DNA of 64,000 nt from Gammaproteobacteria bacterium (GCA_030427085.1 JAUHXH010000002.1:1116001-1180000), one strand, 5' to 3'. Positions 43,551-54,412 are shown, numbered from the stretch's first letter. The notes: generated by a model from the letters alone, not told the origin. Numbers and translations are program-made.

Positions 43551-45461
43551 CTAGTGCGCCAGCGGCACCACCCCAACCTGCGGCATATCCGCCAATCCAA
43601 TCTCCCGCGCGTGTTCCTCGAAGCCTTTGTTCTTCCAGAAGAACGCGCCAGGCATGGTGGTGGGCACCACCAGTACGTAGAACAGCGCACGTCCGATGAC
43701 TGCGGTTACCAGGCACGACAGCGCCAGTACTATCAAGGCAGCAGGTAGCCAGGCACCAGCGGCGAAAACCCCAGCGATCGCACAGGCCAGCAGGCTCGCG
43801 CCGTTCAAAGCCATCAAGACATTGCGGAAGCGGTAGGTGAGGCCGAAGGTGGTGCATTGTACGTAGTGAGACACCGCTCCCTCAGAATCAGAATGCGACA
43901 TATCATGCGCGTGTCGCCATAGGCCAAAGCCTTCCAGCAGCACACCGACAAACATCAGGCCAGCCGACAGACTGAGCAGCGGCATGTAATCCAGCCCTTG
44001 CAGGTAAAGTGCAGGAGCGCCGAGTACCGCACATGCGGCAGAGCCCAGCGTGAGGCTGCTACCCACAAAGGCGGTGGCAGTTTGCCAGTGGTTCCAGAAG
44101 GGGCGAGCCTTTATGCGGTAGCAGCGATACATGTAGTACAACGCCACACAGCCAGCAACACATGCCAGTACACCGCAGGCGGTCGCTACGGGCGCCAGTG
44201 TCGGCGCAACCTCAGTTAATGCAGGCCACACGGATTGCAACAGGGGCTGTGCGGGCAGTATTGCCAGCAGGTGCAGGCCGGCAAAGGCCATAAAGAAGCT
44301 GGCCCCCAGGCCCTCGCGCGCCACCGGGGAGTGGCGGAAATTGTTAAAGCCACGATAGAAGCGGATCGGCTTGCCCAGGTGCATGGCGGACATAAATAGA
44401 CCCAGTGAAATCAGGCCCAGGCCACCGATGACTGCCAGTGGGTACGCTGGTGTGGCGGCCACCGCGCTGGCGGCAGGAACCCCCACCAGGTTACCCAGGA
44501 AAAGAATGGTAAACAGGCCCAGCGCGGTCTGGGTGGCCAGGGTGAAGATCACCAGGGGGTTTTCCCGGCTGCTCAGGCGGCCGAGGTTCCAGGATTTTTT
44601 CTTTCCGACCTTCTGGTCCACGGCGGGTTTGTATTTACCGGTTTTGTCGTCGCGGCGGTATTTGACCGGCATGGTGTCGGTACGTGTGACCTCGCGCGGC
44701 ATGGAGCGAGTCTGCTGGAAGCGGATATTGGGATGGGTAATGTCGGCGTCGGGGAAGCCAGGGATGCTGGTTTCAATTTGCTCCCGGTTGTCGGGCATGT
44801 TTTCCACAACGCCGAAGTTCAGCGCGTTGCCCAGACAGGCTGACACGCAGGCGGGCTTGAGGCCTACTTCCAGCCGGTCCACGCACATGTTGCACTTCTC
44901 AACCTGACCGGCAACCGGGTCGAGTTGCGGCGCGTTGTAGGGGCACACCCAGGTGCAGTAGCCGCAGCCGAAGCAGATGTCCGGGTCCTGAATCACCGCA
45001 CCGTATTCCGGATGCTTGGTGTAGGCGCGGGTAGGGCAGCCTTTCAAACACACCGGGTCGTCGCAGTGGTTGCAGGCCATCGAGATATTCATGCGGGTGT
45101 AGTTGGGGTAGCTGCCCCCTTCTACGTAACCCACCGAGCGGAAGCTCAGGTGCGGTGGTAAATCATTTTTCTCGCTACAGGCGGACTCGCAGGCGTGGCA
45201 TCCAATGCAATTGTCCGCCGTGAAGTGAAAGGCGTGTTGTTTGTAACGGTTGGGGTTAAAGCCGACTTCGCGAACGCCGTTGATATTAAGTGAGACGGCT
45301 TCGTCCACCAGTTCCTGCAGGGCTATCAATTTGCCATAGCGATTGGTCTCGGCAGTTTCCGGGTCCTTTAGCTTGGCGTACTCGGGCTCGTTCTCCCGCA
45401 GAGGAAACAGGGATTCGGAGGGCCGGGATTTCGCGATAGGATCGAACAGTTCTACAGTCAT
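43551..45461 (-). CDS. Fused DmsB-DmsC electron-transfer protein for nitrate reductase
   Basis: A 636-residue fusion. Residues about 1-270 are a DmsB-like iron-sulfur protein with four cysteine groups for [4Fe-4S] clusters: CIGCHACESAC, CNHCDDPVCLKGC, CFGCGYCTWVC, and CNMCVDRL with CVSAC. Residues about 300-620 are a DmsC-like membrane anchor with about eight helices. Its gene is 9 bp downstream of the molybdopterin nitrate reductase gene. It probably feeds electrons, perhaps from quinol, to that enzyme in place of the NAD(P)H-dependent NasB-type flavoprotein, which is missing here. The iron-sulfur half faces the cytoplasm, as no Tat signal is seen. Confidence 0.9.
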   Translation of the reverse strand: MTVELFDPIAKSRPSESLFPLRENEPEYAKLKDPETAETNRYGKLIALQELVDEAVSLNINGVREVGFNPNRYKQHAFHFTADNCIGCHACESACSEKNDLPPHLSFRSVGYVEGGSYPNYTRMNISMACNHCDDPVCLKGCPTRAYTKHPEYGAVIQDPDICFGCGYCTWVCPYNAPQLDPVAGQVEKCNMCVDRLEVGLKPACVSACLGNALNFGVVENMPDNREQIETSIPGFPDADITHPNIRFQQTRSMPREVTRTDTMPVKYRRDDKTGKYKPAVDQKVGKKKSWNLGRLSSRENPLVIFTLATQTALGLFTILFLGNLVGVPAASAVAATPAYPLAVIGGLGLISLGLFMSAMHLGKPIRFYRGFNNFRHSPVAREGLGASFFMAFAGLHLLAILPAQPLLQSVWPALTEVAPTLAPVATACGVLACVAGCVALYYMYRCYRIKARPFWNHWQTATAFVGSSLTLGSAACAVLGAPALYLQGLDYMPLLSLSAGLMFVGVLLEGFGLWRHAHDMSHSDSEGAVSHYVQCTTFGLTYRFRNVLMALNGASLLACAIAGVFAAGAWLPAALIVLALSCLVTAVIGRALFYVLVVPTTMPGAFFWKNKGFEEHAREIGLADMPQVGVVPLAH

Positions 45462-45470
45462 GGGATCTCG

Positions 45471-47669
45471 TTAGAAAGCACGCATTTCCACATTGAGGCG
45501 CGCGGCCTCGGCCTGGTCGGTTTTTTCCACCCGCACGGAACACTGCTTGAAAGCCGGCTGGCGCGAGTGTGGGTCCAGCAGACCCAGCGACAGCCGGTTG
45601 ACACAGTCGTGATAGTGGAAGGGGATGAACACCATATTGAAAGGGATACGCTGGGTGAGTTGCACCATCACCACCGCATCACCGCGACGCGACACCAGTC
45701 GCACGTATTCCATGTGTTCAACACCCAGCTCTGCGGCGGCGTCCGGATTCATTTCCATGTAGGGCGTGGGGCTGAACTTGTTACAGTTGCCCACCTTGCC
45801 GGTGCGGGTACGGGTGTGAAAGTGTTCCACCACGCGGCCACTGTTGAGCCAGAAGGGGTAGTCCTCGTCCGGCTTTTCGTTGTTGTCCACCCAGTCCAGG
45901 GCGAGCAGTTTGGCTTTCCCGTCGGGGAACTGGAACACGCCATCTTCGTACAGTCGCGGCGAACCGGTCTGCTCGCCTTCACGCATGGGCCATTGAATAC
46001 CGCGCTGCTGCTCGATCAGGTCATGGCTCATGCCCGACAGATCCAGGATGCGCGGTGCACCATTGGCGCCGGTGCCTACCGACAGGGATTTCATCTCATC
46101 GAATACGCCGGAAGCGGATTCGGGGAAGGTCATCTGCGCCGCCTGCGGCCAGCGCTTGGCCAACTCGTTGAAAATCCACAGGTCGGGTTTGGAATTGGCC
46201 AGCGGTGGCTTTACCGGCGTAACGCGGTTTACCCGGCGTTCGGTATTGGTGAAACAGCCGTCTTTCTCCGCCCACACGGAAGCGGGCAGGTAGGCGTGGG
46301 CGTACTGCGTCGCCTCTACGTCCACGTAGGCATCCTGCACTACGCAGAACTCCAGCTTCTCCAGAGTTTTGCGAATGCGGTGGGTGTTGGGCATGGAGGT
46401 CATCGGATTGGTAGCCACCAGCCACAGCGCCTTGATCTGCCCGGACTCGATGGCCGGGAAGATGTCGGTCATGAACATACCGCGTTTCTTGGGGAAAAAC
46501 TCCGGGTCCACGTTCCAGAACTTGCCCACTTCTTCCCGGTGCGCGGGGTTTTCCAGCGCGCGGTAACCCGGCAGGCCGGAACAGGACGACCACTCGCGGG
46601 TGCCCATCGCGTTGCACTGCCCGGTGATGGACAGGGACGTGCTGCCTGGCTTGCCGATGTTACCGGTAATCAGGTTCAGGTTGTTGATGGCGCACACGCC
46701 GTCGGAACCGTGGGTACTCTGGTTGATGCCCATGGTCCAGATGGACATGGCGGCCGGCACGCCGGCGTAAAGTCGGGCCACGTTGCGGATGGTGTCGGCA
46801 TCAATTCCGCAAAGCTTCGAAGCACTGACAGGATCGTAGCGCTGCACCAGCTCAAACAATTCTTCGCGGCCATTGGTGTGGGCGGCGATGTACTCTTCGT
46901 CCGCGAGCCCTTCATTGAGGATCACATGGGCGAGGGAGTTGAGCAGAACCAGGTCAGTGCCGGGCGTGATGGGCAGGTGAATGTCAGCGAACTGGGCGAA
47001 CATGGTGACGCGGGGGTCTACCACGATCAGCGGGAACTTGCGTTTTTCCAGTGCTTCTTTCAGGCGCCAGTAAATCACCGGATGCTGTTCCGGCAGGTTG
47101 GAGCCAAAGGCCATCAGGCAGTGGGTGTGTTCGAAATCGTCGTAGCAGCCGGGCGGGCCGTCGGAACCGAAGGAGCGTTTGTAGCCGGACACCGCCGAGG
47201 CCATACACAAGGTGGTATTGCCGTCGTAATTGTTGGTACCGATCAGGCCGCGAGTCAGTTTACCGAGGGTGTAGAACTCTTCGGTGAGAATCTGCCCGGT
47301 GGACACCACCGCTACGGAGTCGCGACCGTACTTGTCCTGAATGCGTTTGAACTCGGCGGCGGTTTTATCCAGCACCGTGTCCCAGTCGCGTTCTTGCCAG
47401 GGTTGGTAGGGATGATCGCGCAGTAGTGGTTGGGTACCGCGACCGGGCGCATTGAAAATCTCCGCCTCGGTAATGCCCTTGATGCACAGCTTGCCCCGGT
47501 TCACTGGCGCGTCGGCCACACCGCGTGTAGTTACGGCTTCGCCATTGGCATCCAGGCCTACTTCGATGGCGCAGCCGGTGGAGCAGTAGCCACAGGTGGC
47601 ATACTTCCATTCCTTCACGCCCTTGTCGCGCAGGATGATCGGGTTTTTTTTGCGGCGTCCGAAGAGCAT
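45471..47669 (-). CDS. nasA: Assimilatory nitrate reductase catalytic subunit, molybdopterin type
   Basis: A 732-residue molybdopterin oxidoreductase. The N-terminal [4Fe-4S] motif is CGYCSTGC with GKLCIKG, followed by bis-MGD-binding domains (GTNNYDGNTTLCMASAVSGY) and a C-terminal cap domain (VRLVSRRGDAVVMVQ). No Tat signal is present, so the protein is cytoplasmic. It matches the NasA/NarB assimilatory group and lacks the C-terminal BFD-like extension of longer NasA proteins. It is the third gene of nirB-nirD-nasA-dmsBC. It should reduce nitrate to nitrite, which NirBD then reduces to ammonium. Confidence 0.92.
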   Translation of the reverse strand: MLFGRRKKNPIILRDKGVKEWKYATCGYCSTGCAIEVGLDANGEAVTTRGVADAPVNRGKLCIKGITEAEIFNAPGRGTQPLLRDHPYQPWQERDWDTVLDKTAAEFKRIQDKYGRDSVAVVSTGQILTEEFYTLGKLTRGLIGTNNYDGNTTLCMASAVSGYKRSFGSDGPPGCYDDFEHTHCLMAFGSNLPEQHPVIYWRLKEALEKRKFPLIVVDPRVTMFAQFADIHLPITPGTDLVLLNSLAHVILNEGLADEEYIAAHTNGREELFELVQRYDPVSASKLCGIDADTIRNVARLYAGVPAAMSIWTMGINQSTHGSDGVCAINNLNLITGNIGKPGSTSLSITGQCNAMGTREWSSCSGLPGYRALENPAHREEVGKFWNVDPEFFPKKRGMFMTDIFPAIESGQIKALWLVATNPMTSMPNTHRIRKTLEKLEFCVVQDAYVDVEATQYAHAYLPASVWAEKDGCFTNTERRVNRVTPVKPPLANSKPDLWIFNELAKRWPQAAQMTFPESASGVFDEMKSLSVGTGANGAPRILDLSGMSHDLIEQQRGIQWPMREGEQTGSPRLYEDGVFQFPDGKAKLLALDWVDNNEKPDEDYPFWLNSGRVVEHFHTRTRTGKVGNCNKFSPTPYMEMNPDAAAELGVEHMEYVRLVSRRGDAVVMVQLTQRIPFNMVFIPFHYHDCVNRLSLGLLDPHSRQPAFKQCSVRVEKTDQAEAARLNVEMRAF

Positions 47670-47674
47670 CGCGC

Positions 47675-48007
47675 TTACGCCGTCAGTTGCAGGGTGTCGC
47701 CGTCGCGTTGCACCGACCAGGTGCGCAGGCTCTGGCTGTCGTCTTCCAGGCAGTGCCCGTCGCTCAGGCTGAAGTGTTGCTTGTAGATGGGCGAGGCCAC
47801 CACCAGTTCCTCGCCGATGCTGCCGACAATGCCGCGCGCCAATACATTGGCGTGGGCGAAGGGGCAGTAGTTGTCTACCGCAAAGAAGCGTTCACCATCG
47901 TTGTCGCAGATGCGGAAGATCGCGACCTGCTGCCCGTTAAACAGTGCAGCGCGGCCCGCGTTGGGCAGGATATCGTCCACCTGGCAAATGTCAGTCCAGT
48001 TACTCAT
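47675..48007 (-). CDS. nirD: Nitrite reductase (NADH) small subunit
   Basis: A 110-residue Rieske-like protein. I start at MSNWTDICQVDDI, preceded by TTGAGG on the minus strand; the longer frame upstream does not look like the family. The Rieske cysteine/histidine pairs have been partly lost, as is normal for NirD. It contains FFAVDNYCPFAHANVLARG and SPIYKQHFSLSDGHCLED. It lies 22 bp after nirB and forms the cytoplasmic NirBD complex. Confidence 0.92.
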   Translation of the reverse strand: MSNWTDICQVDDILPNAGRAALFNGQQVAIFRICDNDGERFFAVDNYCPFAHANVLARGIVGSIGEELVVASPIYKQHFSLSDGHCLEDDSQSLRTWSVQRDGDTLQLTA

Positions 48008-48029
48008 GTACCTCAATCCCTCGTGTCTA

Positions 48030-50561
48030 TCAGGCGGTGGCCAGGATGTCGCCCTGGCGTTCTTCGGCAGTGGCGGGGCGGATCTGTTCGCGCTCGCGCA
48101 CAAACACCACGTTGTCGTCGGTGGCATCGGAGTTCACGAAATGACTGAACTGTTTTACCTTGACCGGATCTTCAATCGTGGTTTTCCATTCGCACTGGTA
48201 GGTGTCCACGATGTGTGCCATATCGGTTTCCAACTCTTCCGCAATGCCCAGTCGATCGTCGATGATCACTGACTGCAGGTAGCTCAGGCCGCCTTCCATG
48301 TTGTCCATCCACACGCTGGTGCGTTGCAGGCGGTCGGCGGTGCGCACGTAGAACATGAAGAAGCGATCGATGTAGCGGATCAGGGTGGCGTCGTCGATGT
48401 CGGTGGCCAGCAGGTCAGCGTGGCGGGGCTTCATGCCACCGTTACCGCAAACGTAGAGGTTCCAGCCTTTCTCGGTGGCGATTACGCCAACGTCTTTGCT
48501 TTGGGCCTCGGCGCATTCGCGCGTACACCCCGATACCGCCATTTTCAGTTTGTGCGGAGAGCGCAGGCCCTTGTAGCGGTTTTCCAGCAGGATCGCCATG
48601 CCGACGGAATCCTGTACGCCGTAGCGGCACCAGGTGCTGCCCACGCAGGACTTACAGGTGCGCAGGGATTTACCGTAGGCGTGTCCTGATTCGAAGCCGG
48701 CGTCGATCAGTTCCTTCCAGATCAGCGGCAGTTGTTCCGCGCGTGCACCAAACAGGTCCACACGCTGGCCACCGGTGATCTTGGTGTAGAGGTCGTATTT
48801 TTTGGCCACTTCGCCCAGCACAATCAGTTTGTCGGGGGTGATTTCGCCACCGGCAACCCGCGGCACCACGGAGTAGGTGCCGTCCTTCTGCATGTTGGCG
48901 AGATAGCGGTCGTTGGTGTCCTGCAGGCCGCCGTGGTCATTCTCAAGAATGTAATCGTTCCAGGTGGCGGCGAGGATGGAGGCCACTGCGGGCTTGCAGA
49001 TGTCGCATCCCAGGCCTTTGCCGTGACGCCCCAGCAATTCCTGGAAGCTTTTGATTTTCTCTACCTTGACCAGGTTGAACAGGTCCTGGCGGGTGTAGGG
49101 GAAGTGCTCGCAGATATCGGTGTTGACTTCGATACCCAGCTTTTCCATCTCGGCATTCATCACCTGCGTGACCAGCGCGGCACAACCGCCACAGCCGGTA
49201 GCTGCAGTAGTGGCGTCCTTGATCGCGCCCATGGTGTGGCAACCGGCTTGCACCGCTTCCACCAGGTCACCCTTGCTCACGTTATTACACGAACACAGGG
49301 TGGCGGTGTCGGGCAGGGCGTCTACACCGAGTGCGGCACCACCACCTTCCACGTTGGGCAGGATCATGCTGTCCGGTTGATCGGGCAGGGTGATCTTGTT
49401 AAGTGCAAACTGCAGCAGGTTGCCGTAGTCCTCGGCGTCACCCACCAGCACCGCGCCCAGCAGGTGTTGCCGGTCGCCGCTGATCACAATCTTCTTGTAC
49501 ACCTCGTCGGCTTCGTTGACGTAGGTGTAGGACAGGGCACCCTCGGTATTGCCATGGGCGTCGCCCACTGAAGCCACATCCACGCCCATCAGCTTCAACT
49601 TGGTGCTCATATCGGCACCTTCGAAGGTGGAGGTCACGCTGTCGGTGATGTGGTCTGCCGCCACCTGGGCCATGGTGTTGCCCGGGGCGATCAAACCGTA
49701 GATGCGGCCGCCCCACAGTGCCACTTCGCCGATGGCGTAGACGTTGTCGTCGCTGGTTTGGCACAGGTCGTTGATGATGATGCCGCCGCGCTCGCCGATG
49801 GCCAGGCCGCTGTCGCGACCCAGTTCGTCACGGGGGCGGATGCCGGCGGAGAACACCAGGATGTCGGTTTCCAGCTCGGTTTCATCGGCGAAATTCATCT
49901 TGTGTACGGCGTTGTCACCGTCAACGATCTCACGAGTGTTCTTCTGCGTGTGCACCGACACGCCCAGATCTTCAATCTTCTTGCGCAGGATATTGCCGCC
50001 GCCGTCGTCCACCTGCACCGCCATCAGGCGCGGCGCGAATTCCACCACGTGGGTCTTCAGGCCGAGGTCGTGCAGTGCTTTGGCCGCTTCCAGGCCGAGC
50101 AGGCCGCCACCCACTACGGTGCCGGTTTTGGCGTTTTCGGAAGCTGCCGTGATTGCTTCCAGATCTTCGATGGTGCGGTAGACGAAGCAGTTGTCGCGGT
50201 CGTGGCCGGGTACCGGCGGTACGAAGGGGTAGGAGCCGGTGGCCAGCACCAGTTTGTCGTAAGGCAGGCACAGGCCCGCGGCGCTGGTGACGGTCTGGGC
50301 CTCGCGATCTACCGCAAGTACCTGGTCACCCACATGGCAGGTAATGCCATGGTCAGCGTAGAAGTCGCCTTCGACCATGTTCAGGGGGCCGGCATCGCGT
50401 TCTTCAAACCAGGCGGTGAGGTGGACCCTGTCGTAGGCTACCCGGGGCTCTTCGCCGAAAACGGTGATCTCAAAATCGTCGATCCGGCCAGACTTCACCA
50501 TCTGTTCCAGAAACCGGTGGCCCACGGGGCCGTTACCGACCAGGACTATTTTCTGCGTCAT
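48030..50561 (-). CDS. nirB: Nitrite reductase (NADH) large subunit
   Basis: An 843-residue assimilatory nitrite reductase. FAD/NAD-binding domains occupy about 1-390 (KIVLVGNGPVGHRFLE, then TGTVVGGGLLGLEAAKAL). A BFD-like [2Fe-2S] domain follows (LCSCNNVSKGDLVEAV, then TGCGGC). The siroheme/[4Fe-4S] half covers about 540-800, with CKSCVGSTWCRYG and KMAVSGCTRECAEAQ. It reduces nitrite to ammonium with NADH. It is the first gene of the leftward operon and has a sigma-54 promoter about 125 bp upstream. Confidence 0.97.
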   Translation of the reverse strand: MTQKIVLVGNGPVGHRFLEQMVKSGRIDDFEITVFGEEPRVAYDRVHLTAWFEERDAGPLNMVEGDFYADHGITCHVGDQVLAVDREAQTVTSAAGLCLPYDKLVLATGSYPFVPPVPGHDRDNCFVYRTIEDLEAITAASENAKTGTVVGGGLLGLEAAKALHDLGLKTHVVEFAPRLMAVQVDDGGGNILRKKIEDLGVSVHTQKNTREIVDGDNAVHKMNFADETELETDILVFSAGIRPRDELGRDSGLAIGERGGIIINDLCQTSDDNVYAIGEVALWGGRIYGLIAPGNTMAQVAADHITDSVTSTFEGADMSTKLKLMGVDVASVGDAHGNTEGALSYTYVNEADEVYKKIVISGDRQHLLGAVLVGDAEDYGNLLQFALNKITLPDQPDSMILPNVEGGGAALGVDALPDTATLCSCNNVSKGDLVEAVQAGCHTMGAIKDATTAATGCGGCAALVTQVMNAEMEKLGIEVNTDICEHFPYTRQDLFNLVKVEKIKSFQELLGRHGKGLGCDICKPAVASILAATWNDYILENDHGGLQDTNDRYLANMQKDGTYSVVPRVAGGEITPDKLIVLGEVAKKYDLYTKITGGQRVDLFGARAEQLPLIWKELIDAGFESGHAYGKSLRTCKSCVGSTWCRYGVQDSVGMAILLENRYKGLRSPHKLKMAVSGCTRECAEAQSKDVGVIATEKGWNLYVCGNGGMKPRHADLLATDIDDATLIRYIDRFFMFYVRTADRLQRTSVWMDNMEGGLSYLQSVIIDDRLGIAEELETDMAHIVDTYQCEWKTTIEDPVKVKQFSHFVNSDATDDNVVFVREREQIRPATAEERQGDILATA

Positions 50562-50684
50562 TGCGCTCTCTCACTACTTGCTTGCGTTTGCTTGGCCAGA
50601 GATAGGCCGGAGGGGTGCACTTCCTACCGCTTGTCCTACCACTGTGGTTGTTACCAGGCTGTCACCTCTTTCTCATTGATGAGT

Positions 50685-50700
50685 AGCAAGAGACGTGCCA
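50685..50700 (-). promoter_or_regulatory. Sigma-54 promoter of the nirB operon
   Basis: On the minus strand this reads TGGCACGTCTCTTGCT, a full -24/-12 match with GG and GC 12 bp apart. It lies 124 bp upstream of nirB in the 415-bp divergent gap (50562-50977), whose remaining sequence contains the NtrC-like boxes and the opposite promoter. Confidence 0.9.
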
Positions 50701-50786
50701 GTTCCGAAAGGGTGCGTGAAGGGCGCGGAATTGCTGGCGAGTACTCGCCAAATTAGTCACTTGCACAAAAAGAGCGCGATTTTTTG

Positions 50787-50833
50787 GCACCAAATCGGGT
50801 CGCTTCGGTGCGCGTTCTGCACCTCAATGGTGC
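50787..50833. promoter_or_regulatory. NtrC-like enhancer boxes between divergent nitrate operons
   Basis: GCACCTCAATGGTGC (50819-50833) is a perfect 5-bp-arm match to the GCACC-N5-GGTGC form of the NtrC box. A weaker copy, GCACCAAATCGGGTC, starts 32 bp earlier at 50787, about three helical turns away. Both lie between the two sigma-54 promoters, about 64 and 87 bp or more from each, as expected for shared enhancers. NtrC is inferred; a NasR-like protein is an alternative. Confidence 0.7.
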
Positions 50834-50896
50834 GGAAAGAGTGCGCGCGAAGTACGCAATTCTGCTGTGCCCCTGTTTTTATAAGCTTCCCGAGAG

Positions 50897-50912
50897 TGGC
50901 ACACCTCTTGCA
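50897..50912 (+). promoter_or_regulatory. Sigma-54 promoter of the nitrate transporter operon
   Basis: TGGCACACCTCTTGCA matches the -24/-12 consensus with correct 12-bp spacing of GG and GC. It lies 65 bp before the transporter ATG. It shares TGGCACNNCTCTTGC with the opposite promoter at 50685-50700. Confidence 0.92.
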
Positions 50913-50977
50913 GGAGCGACCTCGCAACGTGCAGTCCATTTCCTCGCACCCAGATCGTGCGGCAACAGGAGTCAAAC

Positions 50978-52447
<1,470 letters not shown>

Positions 52448-52469
52448 CGGTGCACGCGGGAGCGCTCAG

Positions 52470-54227
52470 TTGACCCGGGCCGCGGCGCCGGTCCAGGCGG
52501 AACACCTGGAGGCGGCGCTGGGCCTCTCGGTGGGCCAGCTAACCCGGGCCGGGCGCAAGCCAGAGAATGAGGACGCGATCGGCATTCGCCTGCCTGAAGG
52601 CCCGGTTTTGACTACCAAGGGCGCCGTGGCGGTAATTGCCGATGGCGTCAGTGCGGCCGAAGCAGGGCGCGAAGCCAGCGAAACCTGCGTCACCAATTTT
52701 CTCAGCGACTATTACTCCACTCCCGACGCCTGGAGCGTGCGCAAATCGGCGCAACAGGTAATCAACTCCCTCAATCGCTGGCTTTACAGCCGTGGCTGCG
52801 CATTCAACGAACATCAGCGCGGTTATGTCAGTACCTTCAGTGCGGCCGTGTTCAAGTCGCGCCAGGCCCACCTGTTTCATGTGGGCGACAGCCGTATCTA
52901 TCAGTTACGGGACGGGCAACTGGAGCAACTCACCCGCGATCACGCTGTGCCGGTGAGCGAGGGCCAGACCTACCTGACGCGAGCGATGGGGCTGGACCTG
53001 AAGTTGAGCGTCGACTATCAGACCGTTGAACTACAGGTCGGCGATTTGTTTTTGCTGACGACGGATGGCGTGCACGACAGTCTGTCGCACGATCACATGC
53101 GCCAGTTACTCTCACAGTCAAATGCGTCGCTGGAAGCGGTGTGTGAGAGTCTGGTGTCTGACGCGGAAGCAGCAGGCTCTACCGATAACTTGAGCTGTCA
53201 GGTGCTGCGGGTAGACAGACTGCCCAATCGGGCAGTGGATGACGTGGTTGAGAGCCTTACCCGTTTGGCTTTTCCGCCTTTCCTTGAGCCCGGTATGGTG
53301 CTCGATGGATACCGTATTTTGCGGGAACTTCACGCCAGTAATCGCAGCCAGGTCTACCAGGTGGAAGACGTTGCCAGCGGCGAGTATTTCTGCATGAAAA
53401 CGCCGTCGGTCAATTTTGAGGATGATCCGGCTTATATCGAGCGCTTCGTGATGGAGAGCTGGATTGGCAGTCGTATCCACAATTCGCATGTGGTGCGAGT
53501 GGTGGAGCCGCCGCGGGAAAAGACCTGTCTGTACTACCTCACGGACTACGTTGACGGCATGACCCTCAAGCAGTGGATGAAAGAACATCCGCGACCTGCG
53601 GTGGAAGAGGTGGTGTACCTCGTGGAGCAAATTGGCCGTGGGCTGCGCGCTTTCCATCGCCGGGAAACGCTCCACCAGGATATCAAGCCGGACAATGTGT
53701 TGATCGATCGCAACGGTGTGGTCAAGATCATCGATTTCGGCTCCTGCCACGTGGCGGGCATCGCCGAAATCGCCACGCCGCTGGTGCGCGATATTCCGCT
53801 TGGAACGCGAAGTTACGCGGCGCCCGAGTACACCGTGGGTAAGCAGGCTGGCCCGACGGCGGAAGTGTTCTCCCTGGCAGTGTTGAGCTATGAGATGCTG
53901 ACGGGGCAGTTGCCCTTCGGTGGCAAGCTGGAGCGCTGCCGAACTCCGGCGGATTTCCTCAATACCCGTTACACACCGGCGTTCCAGATCAATCCGCTGG
54001 TGCCGGTGTGGATCGACGGCGCTCTGCGCAAGGGGCTGCGTTATCTCCCCGAGCGACGTCATCAGGACATCGCCGAATTCCTGCACGAACTGCAGCACCC
54101 CAATCCAGCCTACCTGGAGTATCGCCAGCGGCCCTTGCTGGAGCGTGACCCCGTGCGGGCCTGGCAGTGGATAGCCGGGGTATTGGCGCTGAGTCAACTG
54201 GCCACATTAGCCTATTTTTTGAGCTAA
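52470..54227 (+). CDS. Fused PP2C phosphatase / Ser-Thr kinase of the nitrate locus
   Basis: A 585-residue fusion of two opposing activities. Residues about 15-250 are a PP2C-type phosphatase with metal-binding motifs NED (33-35), ADG (57-59), GDSRIY and STDNLSC. Residues about 270-550 are a Hanks-type kinase with Lys in YFCMKTP, catalytic loop LHQDIKPDN in which Gln replaces the Arg of HRD, and the DFG motif IIDFGSC. A C-terminal hydrophobic segment (WIAGVLALSQLATLAYFL) anchors it to the membrane. It follows the transporter by 22 bp and is probably co-transcribed. As I recall, Pseudomonas aeruginosa has a similar protein beside nirB and the nitrate transporter. Its target is unknown. The TTG start is uncertain. 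Confidence 0.9.
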   Translation: MTRAAAPVQAEHLEAALGLSVGQLTRAGRKPENEDAIGIRLPEGPVLTTKGAVAVIADGVSAAEAGREASETCVTNFLSDYYSTPDAWSVRKSAQQVINSLNRWLYSRGCAFNEHQRGYVSTFSAAVFKSRQAHLFHVGDSRIYQLRDGQLEQLTRDHAVPVSEGQTYLTRAMGLDLKLSVDYQTVELQVGDLFLLTTDGVHDSLSHDHMRQLLSQSNASLEAVCESLVSDAEAAGSTDNLSCQVLRVDRLPNRAVDDVVESLTRLAFPPFLEPGMVLDGYRILRELHASNRSQVYQVEDVASGEYFCMKTPSVNFEDDPAYIERFVMESWIGSRIHNSHVVRVVEPPREKTCLYYLTDYVDGMTLKQWMKEHPRPAVEEVVYLVEQIGRGLRAFHRRETLHQDIKPDNVLIDRNGVVKIIDFGSCHVAGIAEIATPLVRDIPLGTRSYAAPEYTVGKQAGPTAEVFSLAVLSYEMLTGQLPFGGKLERCRTPADFLNTRYTPAFQINPLVPVWIDGALRKGLRYLPERRHQDIAEFLHELQHPNPAYLEYRQRPLLERDPVRAWQWIAGVLALSQLATLAYFLS

Positions 54228-54397
54228 TTCGGCTTCCTGTCACCAAATATTCATCCCCAGCCGCTGCGATTGGCAACTATGTCACAAAATCGCACCTCAG
54301 TGCGGTCATGTTCTGATTCCCGTCTATATTTATAGAAGGCGGCTCGCACAGGGCGGGTCGTCTGGGTGACGTGCAAACAATAATGACGTGATCGCGC

Positions 54398-54412
54398 GGG
54401 CAGTGTCTGCCC
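54398..54412. other. Short hairpin upstream of the carbamoyltransferase
   Basis: GGGCAG-TGT-CTGCCC is a perfect 6-bp stem with a 3-nt loop in the 242-bp gap before the biosynthetic cluster. It may lie in the leader of the carbamoyltransferase mRNA. A TATATT near 54330 could be a -10 element, but I see no matching -35, so the promoter is not defined. Confidence 0.3.

Noticed and set aside
45567-47426. A 619-codon open frame antisense to the nitrate reductase gene
   Set aside because: The sense frame has the complete molybdopterin motifs; the antisense frame shows only low-complexity His/Val/Gly composition.
48732-50756. Two long open frames (279 and 368 codons) antisense to nirB
   Set aside because: They mirror nirB codon usage, have no family motifs, and no ribosome sites support them.
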